From the NCBI GenBank assembly GCA_900766915.1, contig CAAFXE010000057.1:1-64000 (forward strand): a stretch of DNA of 64,000 bases, given 5' to 3'. Source of the DNA: Lachnospiraceae bacterium (lineage in GTDB: Bacteria; Bacillota; Clostridia; Lachnospirales; Lachnospiraceae). The notes under the pieces were generated by a model. That model was not told where the DNA came from, ran no database searches, and saw only the letters and a list, made by a program, of their open reading frames with translations. Every line of letters begins with the position of its first letter. The stretch's first letter is position 1. This document shows, piece after piece, positions 16,896-26,337 of the stretch. The position numbers and the translations under genes are program-made.

Positions 16896-18578
16896 ATGGA
16901 TGAAAAAATGGGAATGAAAAATGTATCAAAGTACAAAAAACAGTATTTTATGCCACCGGAGGTGTGCATGGACTGGGCGAAAAAAGACAGCGTAGAAAAA
17001 GCACCGGTTTGGTGCAGCGTGGATCTTCGTGATGGAAACCAGGCACTGGTTGTTCCAATGACGCTGGATCAGAAGTTAAAGTTCTTTCAGCTTCTGGTGG
17101 ATATCGGCTTTAAGGAAATTGAAGTGGGATTTCCGGCAGCTTCCGAAACAGAATACACATTTCTTCGGACATTGATCGAAAAAGATCTGATTCCGGATGA
17201 TGTAACCATTCAGGTATTGACACAGGCCAGAGAACATATTATCAAAAAGACCTTCGAGGCAGTCAAAGGTGCAAAAAATGTTATCGTACATGTATATAAT
17301 TCTACATCTTTAGCACAAAGAGAGCAGGTTTTCAGAAAATCCAGGGAAGAAATTCTGGAAATTGCAGTGGCAGGTGCCAGACTTTTAAAAGGACTTACAG
17401 ATGCAGAAGGAGCAAATTACCGTTTTGAGTACAGCCCGGAAAGCTTTACCGGCACAGAACCGGAATATGCACTGGAAGTATGCAATGCAGTACTGGATGT
17501 ATGGCAGCCAACCGCTGAGAGAAAGGCAATCATCAATCTGCCGGTAACTGTGCAGCATTCCATGCCGCATGTATATGCACAGCAGATCGAATATATGTCC
17601 AAGCATATGAAATACCGCGAAAATGTTTTGCTGTCTCTTCACCCGCATAACGACAGAGGATGTGGTGTTGCAGATACGGAAATGGGACTTCTTGCAGGGG
17701 CTGACCGTGTGGAAGGAACTCTCTTTGGAAATGGGGAGCGTACCGGCAATGTGGATATCATTACGGTAGCCATGAACATGTACTCTCAGGGTGTGGATCC
17801 GGAGCTTGATTTTACAGATATGAATAAGATTTCCGAAGGCTATGAAGAATATACCGGTATGAAGGTCAATGAGCGAAGCCCATATAGCGGTGCTTTGGTA
17901 TTTGCAGCATTTTCCGGTTCTCATCAGGATGCAATTGCCAAAGGTATGAAGTGGATCGATGAGAAGGATCCGAATCACTGGACAGTGCCATATCTTCCAA
18001 TTGATCCAAGGGATGTGGGAAGAAGCTATGATGCAGACGTGATCCGTATCAACAGCCAGTCAGGAAAAGGCGGTGTCGGATATATTCTGGAGAAAAACTT
18101 CGGACTCAATCTTCCGCCAAAAATGCGCGAAGCCTTCGGGTACGCTACCAAAGATGCTTCCGATATGCTTAATAAAGAGCTTCAGCCGGAAGAAATCTTC
18201 GAACTGTTCAAAAAGAAATTCGAAAATATTACCGTACCATATGAAGTGCCGGAAGTTCATTTCCGTCAGGGCAACGGATTCTCTGCAGAGGTACATTCTG
18301 TATACAACGGAGAAGAAACCGTTACCTATGCAAAGGGAAATGGCCGTCTCAATGCAGTGAGCAACGCACTGAAAAAAGCTTACGGTCTGGAATACAGCCT
18401 GGTGACCTACACAGAGCATGCTTTGGAAAAGAGCTCCAGCTCCCGTGCCATTGCCTATGTGGGTATTGAATCCAAAAAGGATGGAAAGCTTTACTGGGGA
18501 GCCGGTGTGGATGCCGATATTATCCACGCATCCATTGATGCACTGGTAACAGCCATCAACAACTCAGTGAATTCTTAG
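16896..18578 (+). CDS. leuA: 2-isopropylmalate synthase
   Basis: 560 residues, the long yeast/Mycobacterium-like form (LeuA type 2). It condenses 2-oxoisovalerate with acetyl-CoA. The substrate motif LRDGNQAL is near residue 45, the metal histidines are in LHPHNDRGCG, and a regulatory domain of about 130 residues at the C-terminus gives leucine feedback. Starts at 16896, 16908 and 16914 are all possible; AGAGG at 16891-16895 lies too close to the first, so 16908 may be the true one. Confidence 0.95.
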   Translation: MDEKMGMKNVSKYKKQYFMPPEVCMDWAKKDSVEKAPVWCSVDLRDGNQALVVPMTLDQKLKFFQLLVDIGFKEIEVGFPAASETEYTFLRTLIEKDLIPDDVTIQVLTQAREHIIKKTFEAVKGAKNVIVHVYNSTSLAQREQVFRKSREEILEIAVAGARLLKGLTDAEGANYRFEYSPESFTGTEPEYALEVCNAVLDVWQPTAERKAIINLPVTVQHSMPHVYAQQIEYMSKHMKYRENVLLSLHPHNDRGCGVADTEMGLLAGADRVEGTLFGNGERTGNVDIITVAMNMYSQGVDPELDFTDMNKISEGYEEYTGMKVNERSPYSGALVFAAFSGSHQDAIAKGMKWIDEKDPNHWTVPYLPIDPRDVGRSYDADVIRINSQSGKGGVGYILEKNFGLNLPPKMREAFGYATKDASDMLNKELQPEEIFELFKKKFENITVPYEVPEVHFRQGNGFSAEVHSVYNGEETVTYAKGNGRLNAVSNALKKAYGLEYSLVTYTEHALEKSSSSRAIAYVGIESKKDGKLYWGAGVDADIIHASIDALVTAINNSVNS

Positions 18579-18586
18579 TGCCAAGC

Positions 18587-18615
18587 TTGCTTAAGCACTG
18601 TAAGTATGATAAAAT
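18587..18615 (+). promoter_or_regulatory. Predicted promoter of thrC
   Basis: TTGCTT (18587-18592) and TAAAAT (18610-18615) with a 17-bp spacer. A stem GGGGTA/TACCCC (18628-18633 with 18642-18647) follows just before the ribosome binding site. Confidence 0.6.
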
Positions 18616-18672
18616 CGGGGATATTGAGGGGTATCTGCCGGTACCCCGACCCGATACGGAGGAAATGAAAAA

Positions 18673-20166
18673 ATGAGTATTTTGTACAAAAGCACACGGT
18701 GTGTGGATGGTTTGACAGTGACTGCTTCCCAGGCAATTCTTCAGGGTCTGGCAAAGGATGGCGGACTGTTTGTTCCTACAGAACTTCCGAAACTGGATGT
18801 AACTTTGGACGAGTTAAAAGAAATGTCTTACCAGGAAACTGCTTATGTGGTCATGAAACAGTTTTTAACAGATTTTACAGAGGAAGAGTTAAAAGACTGT
18901 ATCACAAAGGCATATGATGCAAAGTTTGATACACAGGAGATCGCACCATTGGTGAAAACAGATCAGGCATATTATCTGGAATTATTCCATGGTGCAACCA
19001 TCGCATTTAAGGATATGGCGTTGTCTATTCTTCCACATCTGATGACAACAGCAGCAAAGAAGAATCATGCAGATAAAGAGATCGTGATTCTGACAGCTAC
19101 TTCCGGAGATACCGGAAAGGCTGCATTGGCCGGATTTGCGGATGTCCCGGGCACCAGGATCATCGTTTTTTATCCAAAGAACGGTGTGAGCCCGATTCAG
19201 GAAAAACAGATGGTAACGCAAAAAGGGGACAATACCTTTGTAGTTGGAATCCATGGAAATTTTGATGACGCTCAAAGCGGTGTAAAATCCATTTTTGCGG
19301 ACAAGGCTCTGGAAAAGGAAATGGCAGACGCAGGCTTTCAGTTCTCCAGTGCAAACTCCATCAACATTGGACGTCTTGTACCTCAGGTGGTTTATTACGT
19401 ATATGCATATGCAAAATTATATGCCAACGGGGAAATTAATAAGGATGAAAAGATCAATGTGGTAGTTCCTACCGGAAACTTTGGAAATATTCTGGCAGCA
19501 TACTATGCAAAACAGATGGGACTTCCCATTGACAAGCTGATTTGTGCATCCAATGATAACAAAGTACTTTATGATTTCTTCAGCACAGGTCGTTATGACA
19601 AAAACAGAGAATTCATCCTGACAACCTCTCCATCCATGGATATTCTGATTTCCAGCAATCTGGAGCGTCTGATCTATAAGCTTTGTGGAAATGATGCAGG
19701 GAAAGACGTTGAGTTTATGAAAGCATTAACATCCCAGGGATGCTATGAGATCACAGAGGAAATGAAGGCCAAGCTTGCAGACTTCTACGGAAATTATGCA
19801 TCCGAAAAAGAAACAGCAGATGAAATTTCCAGAGTTTATGAAAGCACAGGCTACGTTCTGGATACACATACAGCAGTCGCATCCTGTGTATACGGAAAAT
19901 ATGTCTCAGAGACAAAGGATGAGAAAAAAGCAGTGATCGCATCGACTGCAAGTCCTTATAAATTTACCAGAAGTGTTATGAATGCTATTGATGCAGAAAA
20001 ATATCAGGGTTGGGGAGATTTTGAACTGGTAGATGAGCTTTCCAGAATTTCCGGTGTACAGGTGCCAAATGCCATCGAAGAAATCAGAAATGCTAAAGTG
20101 CGCCATAACACAGTCTGCGAAGTAAGTGAAATGACAAATGTAGTTAAAGAATTCTTAGGAATTTAA
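18673..20166 (+). CDS. thrC: Threonine synthase
   Basis: A 497-residue PLP enzyme converting O-phosphohomoserine to threonine. The PLP lysine lies in TIAFKDMALS, and TATSGDTGKAA and VPTGNFGNILAAYYAK are family motifs. The N-terminal TRCVDGLTVTASQAILQGLAKDGGLF segment is typical of the longer class. It has its own promoter after leuA. Confidence 0.97.
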   Translation: MSILYKSTRCVDGLTVTASQAILQGLAKDGGLFVPTELPKLDVTLDELKEMSYQETAYVVMKQFLTDFTEEELKDCITKAYDAKFDTQEIAPLVKTDQAYYLELFHGATIAFKDMALSILPHLMTTAAKKNHADKEIVILTATSGDTGKAALAGFADVPGTRIIVFYPKNGVSPIQEKQMVTQKGDNTFVVGIHGNFDDAQSGVKSIFADKALEKEMADAGFQFSSANSINIGRLVPQVVYYVYAYAKLYANGEINKDEKINVVVPTGNFGNILAAYYAKQMGLPIDKLICASNDNKVLYDFFSTGRYDKNREFILTTSPSMDILISSNLERLIYKLCGNDAGKDVEFMKALTSQGCYEITEEMKAKLADFYGNYASEKETADEISRVYESTGYVLDTHTAVASCVYGKYVSETKDEKKAVIASTASPYKFTRSVMNAIDAEKYQGWGDFELVDELSRISGVQVPNAIEEIRNAKVRHNTVCEVSEMTNVVKEFLGI

Positions 20167-20189
20167 TATACATCAAAGGGAGGTAGCAC

Positions 20190-20591
20190 GTGGATTTTAA
20201 TTCATCATTTGGGTTTATAGACATCATTGTGATCTGTGCAGGTGTTTACGGTTTTTATTCCTGGTATAAGCTGGTAAAAGAGCATGAAATCAAAAAAACA
20301 TTTCTGATCGGGGGAGATACCACACCGCAGCAATGTACAGATATTGAAGGATTTGCAGGATTTATGGGAAACAAATTGTTGTTTCTTTCTGTGGCAATGG
20401 TAGTCTTTGGAAGTTTTTCCGCGTATAACAGTTTTGTGGCAGATGTAGGTGCAAGTATCTGGTTTGCAATGGCAGCATTTTTAGCGGTCATTGTCTGGTA
20501 CTGCGTACAGCTTCGCAAAGCAGCAGCGATGTATTTTTGTGACAAAGCAAAAAGTGGAAAATCCATTAAAGAAAAAGCATTAAAGAAATAA
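20190..20591 (+). CDS. Small membrane protein of unknown function
   Basis: 133 residues starting at GTG after GGGAGG. Three hydrophobic segments are seen (about 9-27, 64-80 and 88-108), with a charged lysine-rich C-terminal tail ending KEKALKK. No family is recognised. It lies 23 bp after thrC and ahead of a shared terminator, so it is probably in the thrC transcript. Confidence 0.7.
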   Translation: MDFNSSFGFIDIIVICAGVYGFYSWYKLVKEHEIKKTFLIGGDTTPQQCTDIEGFAGFMGNKLLFLSVAMVVFGSFSAYNSFVADVGASIWFAMAAFLAVIVWYCVQLRKAAAMYFCDKAKSGKSIKEKALKK

Positions 20592-20599
20592 GGACAATA

Positions 20600-20640
20600 A
20601 AAAAGAAAGGATCTTTGGAAATCAGAGCTCCTTTCTTTTT
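20600..20640 (+). terminator. Bidirectional terminator between thrC transcript and citrate synthase
   Basis: AAAAAGAAAGGA pairs with TCCTTTCTTTTT across a 17-nt loop. A-rich and T-rich ends on both sides allow it to serve both converging genes. Confidence 0.85.
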
Positions 20641-20654
20641 AAATTGTATAGAAT

Positions 20655-22019
20655 TTATCGCTTTTTCAGTGGCTCATAGGAGCGGCGTTTACATACACTC
20701 TTATAAGCAGGACGGATGATCTTGCCGCCGTTTCCAAGCTCTTCCAGACGGTGTGCGCTCCATCCCACAATACGTGCAGAAGCAAACATTGGCGTGAAAA
20801 GCTCTGTCGGAAGATTTAACATACTGTATACAAAGCCGGAATAGAAGTCGATGTTGGCACTGACGCCTTTGTAGATCTTACGTTTTTCGAAGATTACTTC
20901 TTTGGCAAGCTTTTCCACAGTGTTATAAAGGGCAAGCTCATCTTCACGGCCTTTTTCCTTTGCAAGGCTTGCAATGTGGCTTTTGAAGATCTCTGAACGT
21001 GGGTCGGAAAGAGAATAAACCGCATGGCCCATACCGTAGATGAGGCCGCTGTGATCAAAAGCTTCCTTATCAAGAATCCTACACAGATAATCTTTTAATT
21101 TGGCTTCATCAGTCCAGTCAGGCACATTTGCCTTCAGATCCTCAAACATTTTCACAACCTTTACATTGGCACCGCCGTGCTTTGGTCCTTTTAAGGAGCC
21201 AAGGGCAGACGCGATGGCAGAGTAGGTGTCTGTTCCGGAAGATGATACGACATGGGTAGTGAAAGTAGAGTTGTTACCACCACCATGTTCCATATGAAGT
21301 ACTAAGCCAAGATCCAGCATCTTTGCTTCCAGTTCGCTGTACTGTCCGTCCGGACGAAGAAGATACAGAATATGTTCTGCAGTGGAAAGCTCTGCTTTCG
21401 GCGGATGGATGATCAGACTGGCACCATCATGATAGTGGTTGTAAGCATGGTAGGCATAAACTGAAAACAGAGGGAAAAGGCTGATGAGCTGTACACTCTG
21501 GCGTACAACATTCTCAATGGAAGTATCATCAGCACGGTCGTCATAGGCATACAGTGTCAGTACACTTCTTGCCAGGGCATTCATCATATCCTTGCTGGGG
21601 GCTTTCATAATAATGTCACGGACAAAATGGGTAGGCAGGGAACGAAATTCCCCAAGCATCTGTTTGAAATTCTGAAGTTCTTCCTTCGATGGAAGGTTCC
21701 CAAAAAGTAAAAGGTAGGCAACTTCCTCAAAGCCGAAGCGGTTATCCTTTTCAAATCCGCTGACAAGATCCTGAATCTTATATCCCCGGTAGTAGAGACG
21801 TCCCTCACAGGGGATCATATCATTGTCCTCAATGGTGTAGGAAATGATCTCGGAAATGTCGGTAAGTCCTGCAAGGACACCCTTACCATTTAAATCTCGA
21901 AGCCCGCGTTTTACCTCATATTTGGTATAAAGCTCCGGGTCGATCTTATTATTTTCCTGTGTTAATTTGGAGAGCTTTAAAAGTTCCGGTGTGATTTCGG
22001 AATAGCTGTGATTTTGCAT
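20655..22019 (-). CDS. gltA: Citrate synthase
   Basis: 454 residues from the ATG at 22019, chosen because AAAGGAG precedes it; a longer frame to 22085 has no binding site. Type II-like family motifs: LVLHMEHGGGNNSTFTTHVV, GPKHGGANVKV, GMGHAVYSLSDPR and NIDFYSGFVY, which hold the catalytic His and Asp residues. It condenses oxaloacetate with acetyl-CoA, feeding 2-oxoglutarate and glutamate synthesis in an anaerobe. It is divergent from pckA, another oxaloacetate enzyme. Confidence 0.95.
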   Translation of the reverse strand: MQNHSYSEITPELLKLSKLTQENNKIDPELYTKYEVKRGLRDLNGKGVLAGLTDISEIISYTIEDNDMIPCEGRLYYRGYKIQDLVSGFEKDNRFGFEEVAYLLLFGNLPSKEELQNFKQMLGEFRSLPTHFVRDIIMKAPSKDMMNALARSVLTLYAYDDRADDTSIENVVRQSVQLISLFPLFSVYAYHAYNHYHDGASLIIHPPKAELSTAEHILYLLRPDGQYSELEAKMLDLGLVLHMEHGGGNNSTFTTHVVSSSGTDTYSAIASALGSLKGPKHGGANVKVVKMFEDLKANVPDWTDEAKLKDYLCRILDKEAFDHSGLIYGMGHAVYSLSDPRSEIFKSHIASLAKEKGREDELALYNTVEKLAKEVIFEKRKIYKGVSANIDFYSGFVYSMLNLPTELFTPMFASARIVGWSAHRLEELGNGGKIIRPAYKSVCKRRSYEPLKKR

Positions 22020-22165
22020 CGGAGTTCTCCTTTCTTTTATTCCAATTTTTTTGCGATATTTATTTATCATAGCATAAAAAAACAAAAAATGGGAGAAAAA
22101 ACAAAAAGTTTAGAAAATGCATAAAAAATTTAGTATTTTATTTGTCAAATTTAGGAAAAGAGACG

Positions 22166-22194
22166 TTGATTTTTTTTTAACAATATGAGATAAT
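22166..22194 (+). promoter_or_regulatory. Predicted strong promoter of pckA
   Basis: TTGATT (22166-22171) and GATAAT (22189-22194), 17 bp apart, in a very A/T-rich stretch between the divergent citrate synthase and pckA genes. Confidence 0.7.
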
Positions 22195-22226
22195 AAGCAC
22201 GATTTTTGAATATAGGAGGAAAAAAT

Positions 22227-23933
22227 ATGTCTACAAAAGCTTATTATCCGATTTCCGAAATTGGTGCCGGTAAACCAGGTTTTTCCAGAACCCGTTCTAT
22301 CATCGAAGCAGCATTTTACGGAAATAATGTTGTAAAAGTTAACACTTTAAAAGAAGCATATGAATTAGCTAAAAACTCACCGGGAACTATTGTTACAGAT
22401 ATGCCTGTTAAAGATGGCGAAACATTTGGTCTTGAAAAAGATGCAAAAGTTTTATTATTCAACGATGGTGCTGTAACAGGACGTTACGCAGCAGCTCGCC
22501 GTATCAAAGGCGAACCGGGTGTAGATGAAGCAAAACTTGATAAAGTAGTTATGGACGCTGTTTATGAAGCACGTTGGAAAACTATGTATCATGCAGAATG
22601 TTTCGTAGGTCTTGATCCGGAATTCATGGTAAAGGCTCACCTTCTGATTCCGGAAGGAGAAGAAAACATTCTTTACAACTGGATGATCAACTTCCAGTAC
22701 ATGTCAGATGAATATGTAAAAATGTACAAAAACTCCAAACCAATCGGCGATGGAAAAGAACCTGACATCTACATCTTCTCTGATCCACAGTGGGCACCAC
22801 ATGATGCACCGGACGTTGATTACAGCTGCTTAAGCGACCCATTAACACTTTGCTACTTTGACACAAACCAGAACTGTGCTGCAATCCTTGGTATGAGATA
22901 CTTCGGAGAACACAAAAAAGGTACATTAACCATGGCATGGGCATTAGCAAACAGAAATGGTTACGCAGCCTGCCACGGCGGACAGAAAGAATACACATTA
23001 GCAGACGGATCTAAATTCGTTGCATCTGTATACGGATTATCAGGATCAGGTAAATCCACATTAACACATGCAAAACATGGTGGAAAATACCCAATCACTG
23101 TATTACATGATGACGCATTCATCATCAACACAGATACATGCTCTTCTGTAGCTTTAGAGCCTACATATTTTGATAAGACAGCAGATTACCCAACAGGATG
23201 CCCGGATAATGAATACTTATTATCTGCACAGAACTGCTCTGCTACTTTAGATGAAAACGGAAAAATTCAGTTAGTAACAGAAGATATCAGAAATGGTAAC
23301 GGACGTGCAATCAAATCTAAATTATGGTCTCCAAACCGTGTAGATAAGATTGATGCTCCGGTTAACGCAATCTTCTGGATCATGAAGGATCCTACCATTC
23401 CACCGGTAATTAAGTTAAAAGGTGCTGCTTTAGCATCTGTTATGGGTGCAACACTTGCTACAAAGACTTCTACAGCAGAACGTGTTGCTGCAGGTACTGA
23501 CCTTAATGCTCTTCGTATCGTACCTTATGCGAACCCATTCAGAACTTACCCACTGGTAAATGACTACGAAAAATTCAAAAAATTAGTTGAAGAAAAGAAC
23601 GTAGACTGCTACATCGTTAACACAGGCGATTTCATGGGTACAAAATGTAAACCGGCTGATACATTAGGAATTCTGGAAACAATCGTTGAAGGAAAAGCTA
23701 AATTCGAACAGTGGGGACCATTTGAAGACGTAGAAATCATGTATGACTGGTCTGGAAAAACAGCAGACTTCACACCTGATTTAAATAATGCAGAATACAA
23801 AGCTGCATTAAAAGCTGCTATGCAGAACCGTGTTGACGCTGTGAAAGGCTTCTCAGAAAAGAAAGAAGGATATGATAAACTTCCGGATGAAGCACTTGCA
23901 GCTGTTCAGAAATTAGTGGATGCTTTAAACTAA
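22227..23933 (+). CDS. pckA: Phosphoenolpyruvate carboxykinase (ATP)
   Basis: 568 residues from the ATG after AGGAGG. The kinase-1a P-loop GLSGSGKST is near residues 270-278, and the metal/ATP site HDDAFI is near 294-299. It is a little longer than the usual 530-540 residues. In fermenting gut anaerobes the enzyme commonly runs from PEP to oxaloacetate, making ATP; that direction is inference. Codon use is unusually rich in A/T-ending preferred codons (TTA, AAA, ACA), a sign of high expression. Confidence 0.95.
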   Translation: MSTKAYYPISEIGAGKPGFSRTRSIIEAAFYGNNVVKVNTLKEAYELAKNSPGTIVTDMPVKDGETFGLEKDAKVLLFNDGAVTGRYAAARRIKGEPGVDEAKLDKVVMDAVYEARWKTMYHAECFVGLDPEFMVKAHLLIPEGEENILYNWMINFQYMSDEYVKMYKNSKPIGDGKEPDIYIFSDPQWAPHDAPDVDYSCLSDPLTLCYFDTNQNCAAILGMRYFGEHKKGTLTMAWALANRNGYAACHGGQKEYTLADGSKFVASVYGLSGSGKSTLTHAKHGGKYPITVLHDDAFIINTDTCSSVALEPTYFDKTADYPTGCPDNEYLLSAQNCSATLDENGKIQLVTEDIRNGNGRAIKSKLWSPNRVDKIDAPVNAIFWIMKDPTIPPVIKLKGAALASVMGATLATKTSTAERVAAGTDLNALRIVPYANPFRTYPLVNDYEKFKKLVEEKNVDCYIVNTGDFMGTKCKPADTLGILETIVEGKAKFEQWGPFEDVEIMYDWSGKTADFTPDLNNAEYKAALKAAMQNRVDAVKGFSEKKEGYDKLPDEALAAVQKLVDALN

Positions 23934-23947
23934 TTTGAATTATATTT

Positions 23948-24087
23948 TAACTGTTCAGAGCCAAGCAAAATTTCATAAAACAGGCGCAAAATGCTTGCAT
24001 TTTTTAGACTGTTTTTGAAATTTTATTTGGCGGATACGCCACACCGACGAAATGCAAAGCATTTTGGAGGTTGGCTCTGAACAGTTA
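23948..24087 (+). repeat. 140-bp long imperfect palindrome after pckA
   Basis: Perfect 17-nt terminal inverted arms (23948-23964, core CTGTTCAGAGCCAA, and 24071-24087) enclose further inverted segments, including AAAATTTCATAAAA against TTTTTGAAATTTTAT and AAAATGC-type arms. The outer arm carries the CTGTTCAG motif of the window-wide repeat family. TTATTTTTATT follows, so it could act as the pckA terminator. MITE-like origin is possible. Confidence 0.85.
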
Positions 24088-24130
24088 TTTTTATTGTTTA
24101 TTGTCTGGCAAAAATTCACAACATTTTATG

Positions 24131-24159
24131 TTGCTAAAAAGATGTGGATGGGTTATAAT
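24131..24159 (+). promoter_or_regulatory. Promoter of the 6S RNA gene
   Basis: TTGCTA (24131-24136) and consensus TATAAT (24154-24159), 17 bp apart, place the start of transcription near 24166, exactly where the RNA closing stem begins. Confidence 0.8.
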
Positions 24160-24165
24160 AAGTTC

Positions 24166-24345
24166 AACCTGAAATGCAGATGAAGCTTCTACCATTTTGA
24201 ACCTACATCTACGTTTACGGGATTCCTATATCGCAGGTTGGATGCCAGGCCTCCGTATGCAGTGGAAGGCAGAAGATCTGTTGCGGTTGCCCACCTAGCT
24301 TTTGCTAGGCGTCAAAAGTAGGAGTTGCATTTTGGGTCTCATACC
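24166..24345 (+). ncRNA. ssrS: 6S RNA
   Basis: A roughly 180-nt RNA lies between a consensus promoter and a terminator and codes for no protein. The ends form an unbroken 12-bp closing stem with G-U pairs: ACCTGAAATGCA (24167-24178) with TGCATTTTGGGT (24326-24337). The terminal hairpin region GCGGTTGCCCACCTAG, loop, CTAGGCGTCAAAA matches the pattern I know from Firmicutes 6S RNAs. 6S RNA binds housekeeping RNA polymerase as a promoter mimic. Naming rests on pattern memory; a covariance model search would settle it. Confidence 0.82.
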
Positions 24346-24354
24346 AAAGATAAA

Positions 24355-24383
24355 GGGAGATGTGTTTCGCATCTCCCATTTTT
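24355..24383 (+). terminator. Intrinsic terminator of the 6S RNA gene
   Basis: GGGAGATG (24355-24362) pairs with CATCTCCC (24370-24377) around TGTTTCG, followed by a T-run. It lies 30 bp ahead of the next start codon. Confidence 0.85.
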
Positions 24384-24411
24384 ATTACAATCTATCACAA
24401 GGAGTCAACAG

Positions 24412-26337
24412 ATGAGGTTTAGAAGGTTATCCGTAAAGCAGAAGATGTATTTGCTGCTTTTGGGACTGCTGATCATAGTTTTTTTGACACTGACCGGAAG
24501 ATTATTTCAAAAAAGCAGACAAAATGCAGAGCAAACGCCTGTTGCTAATGAGGAGCTTCTGATTTTGGGAATTGCAGGGTCTTTGGAAGGACTGGAGTCC
24601 GGAGAAGTTTATACGGACAAGGGAATCTATTCCTATGAAGGAGAGACAGATCTTACTCCTTATTTGTACCAGAGTGTACAGGCTGTGACAGAGGAGGACA
24701 AAATTTTACATATTAAAAATCTTCTCCAACGGGAGGTGACCCTGGAAAACTGTTTGATCACGGAAAATGAAAAGGATACGGTGACTGTTTTTTCCCAGGG
24801 GTTTTCCATTGCCCTTCCCTGTCAAAATCTTCAGGCTGAGTTTACGGATGAAATTGCAGATGTGACGCTTACCAATGGAACGGTGACGAAATTATCGGTA
24901 AAAAAGGAGGCAATCTCAGGAAAGATTCTTTCTATTCGTGGAGAAAGTCTGGAGGTGGCGGGCTATGGGCTGGTACCGGTTTCTTCCTCCTTTCGGTTTT
25001 ATAAAACCTATGGGGATTATGAGGAAAAATCAGTTTACGGTCTCCTTGTAGGTTATGAGCAGCCAAGACTTGTGGTGGCAGAGGGAGAAATCTGTGCGGC
25101 CATTTTACCGGAGCCTGTTCGTATAGAGAGAATCCGTGTTTTACTAAAGACCACGGATTTTGCAGACATCATCCATCAGAGTGTGACGATGAAAGCTCAC
25201 GGAGCTTACGAAATGATCTATGGGAAGAATATCGTTTCTGTGGAGGATGGAGAGGAACTTAAATTTAATAAAAACAGCGAAGCATTGATGGAAGACAGAA
25301 TCATTCTGACCCCGAAGGATCAGAATGCCCGCTTGGAAATTACCAGCATTGAAAGAAGCTATGGAACTCCGTCCTATGCAGGAAGTCTGGAGCTTGTAAA
25401 GGATCCCGCAGGTGTGGTTGTGATCAACGATATTGATCTGGAAACTTATCTCTACAGTGTGGTTCCAAGTGAAATGCCGGCAAGCTATGGGGCAGAGGCA
25501 CTGAAAGCCCAGGCAGTCTGCGCCAGAAGCTATGCGTATGGGCAGATTTTATTAAATGCATATGCATCCTATGGTGCCCATGTGGACGACAGTGTCTCCT
25601 ATCAGGTGTATAATAACCTGCCTACCGATGAGAGGGTGGTACAGGCGGTGAATGAAACGGCAGGTCAGGTCTTAACATTTGGTGAGGAAGTAGCCAACAC
25701 CTATTATTTTTCTACTTCCTGCGGATATACCACCAATGAGACCATCTGGAAAAACGGAACACTGGAAAACAGCTATATTTCCGGAAAACTGTTAAATGAT
25801 TCCATGGAAAAACTGGATCTTACAAAGGAGAAAAACTTCCGGGAGTTTATTTTAAAGGAGGATTACGATACCTATGACAGCGGGGAAAGCTGGTATCGGT
25901 GGGATCTGACGGTACCGGTGGAGCAGCTTACGGAAAATGTATCTGAGATTGAAAACATTGGAAAGGTGAAGGACATAGAGGTTACCAAAAGAAATGAGGG
26001 CGGTGTTGTTCAATGTGTTGTGATCACCGGAGAAAAAGGAGAACTGGAGCTTCAATATGAGCATGCCATCCGGCTGGCCCTGAACGGAAAAGGCCAGACC
26101 ATTCACCGGACCTATGGCAAAGATGCAGTGGGAGGAAATATGCTTCCCAGTGGCTTCTTTGTCATCGACAGGGTAGAGGAAGACGGAAAATTAACAGGTT
26201 TTCGATTCAGGGGCGGCGGCTTTGGCCACGGAGCCGGAATGAGTCAGAATGGAGCAAACCATATGGCTGAAGCAGGAAAGAGCTATGAAGAGATCCTGAA
26301 TCTCTTTTACGAAGGTACAGAACTGTCCGAAATTTAG
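24412..26337 (+). CDS. SpoIID/LytB domain protein
   Basis: 641 residues from the ATG after AAGGAG; a longer frame running back through the 6S RNA is rejected. One membrane helix is at about 12-30, followed by a long beta-rich region. The SpoIID/LytB domain lies at about 360-635 (YLYSVVPSEMPASYGAEALKAQAVCARSYA, and FGHGAGMSQNGANHMA). SpoIID-type proteins cleave glycan strands or stimulate amidases at the cell wall. Vegetative LytB-like versus sporulation use cannot be told. Confidence 0.88.
   Translation: MRFRRLSVKQKMYLLLLGLLIIVFLTLTGRLFQKSRQNAEQTPVANEELLILGIAGSLEGLESGEVYTDKGIYSYEGETDLTPYLYQSVQAVTEEDKILHIKNLLQREVTLENCLITENEKDTVTVFSQGFSIALPCQNLQAEFTDEIADVTLTNGTVTKLSVKKEAISGKILSIRGESLEVAGYGLVPVSSSFRFYKTYGDYEEKSVYGLLVGYEQPRLVVAEGEICAAILPEPVRIERIRVLLKTTDFADIIHQSVTMKAHGAYEMIYGKNIVSVEDGEELKFNKNSEALMEDRIILTPKDQNARLEITSIERSYGTPSYAGSLELVKDPAGVVVINDIDLETYLYSVVPSEMPASYGAEALKAQAVCARSYAYGQILLNAYASYGAHVDDSVSYQVYNNLPTDERVVQAVNETAGQVLTFGEEVANTYYFSTSCGYTTNETIWKNGTLENSYISGKLLNDSMEKLDLTKEKNFREFILKEDYDTYDSGESWYRWDLTVPVEQLTENVSEIENIGKVKDIEVTKRNEGGVVQCVVITGEKGELELQYEHAIRLALNGKGQTIHRTYGKDAVGGNMLPSGFFVIDRVEEDGKLTGFRFRGGGFGHGAGMSQNGANHMAEAGKSYEEILNLFYEGTELSEI

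Noticed and set aside
17385..17978. 197-codon open frame on the minus strand inside leuA
   Set aside because: Cys/His-rich, unconserved-looking translation fully opposite leuA; a codon-bias shadow.
24325..24411. N-terminal extension of the SpoIID-like protein
   Set aside because: It would translate the 3' end of the 6S RNA and its terminator; the ATG at 24412 has a good binding site.
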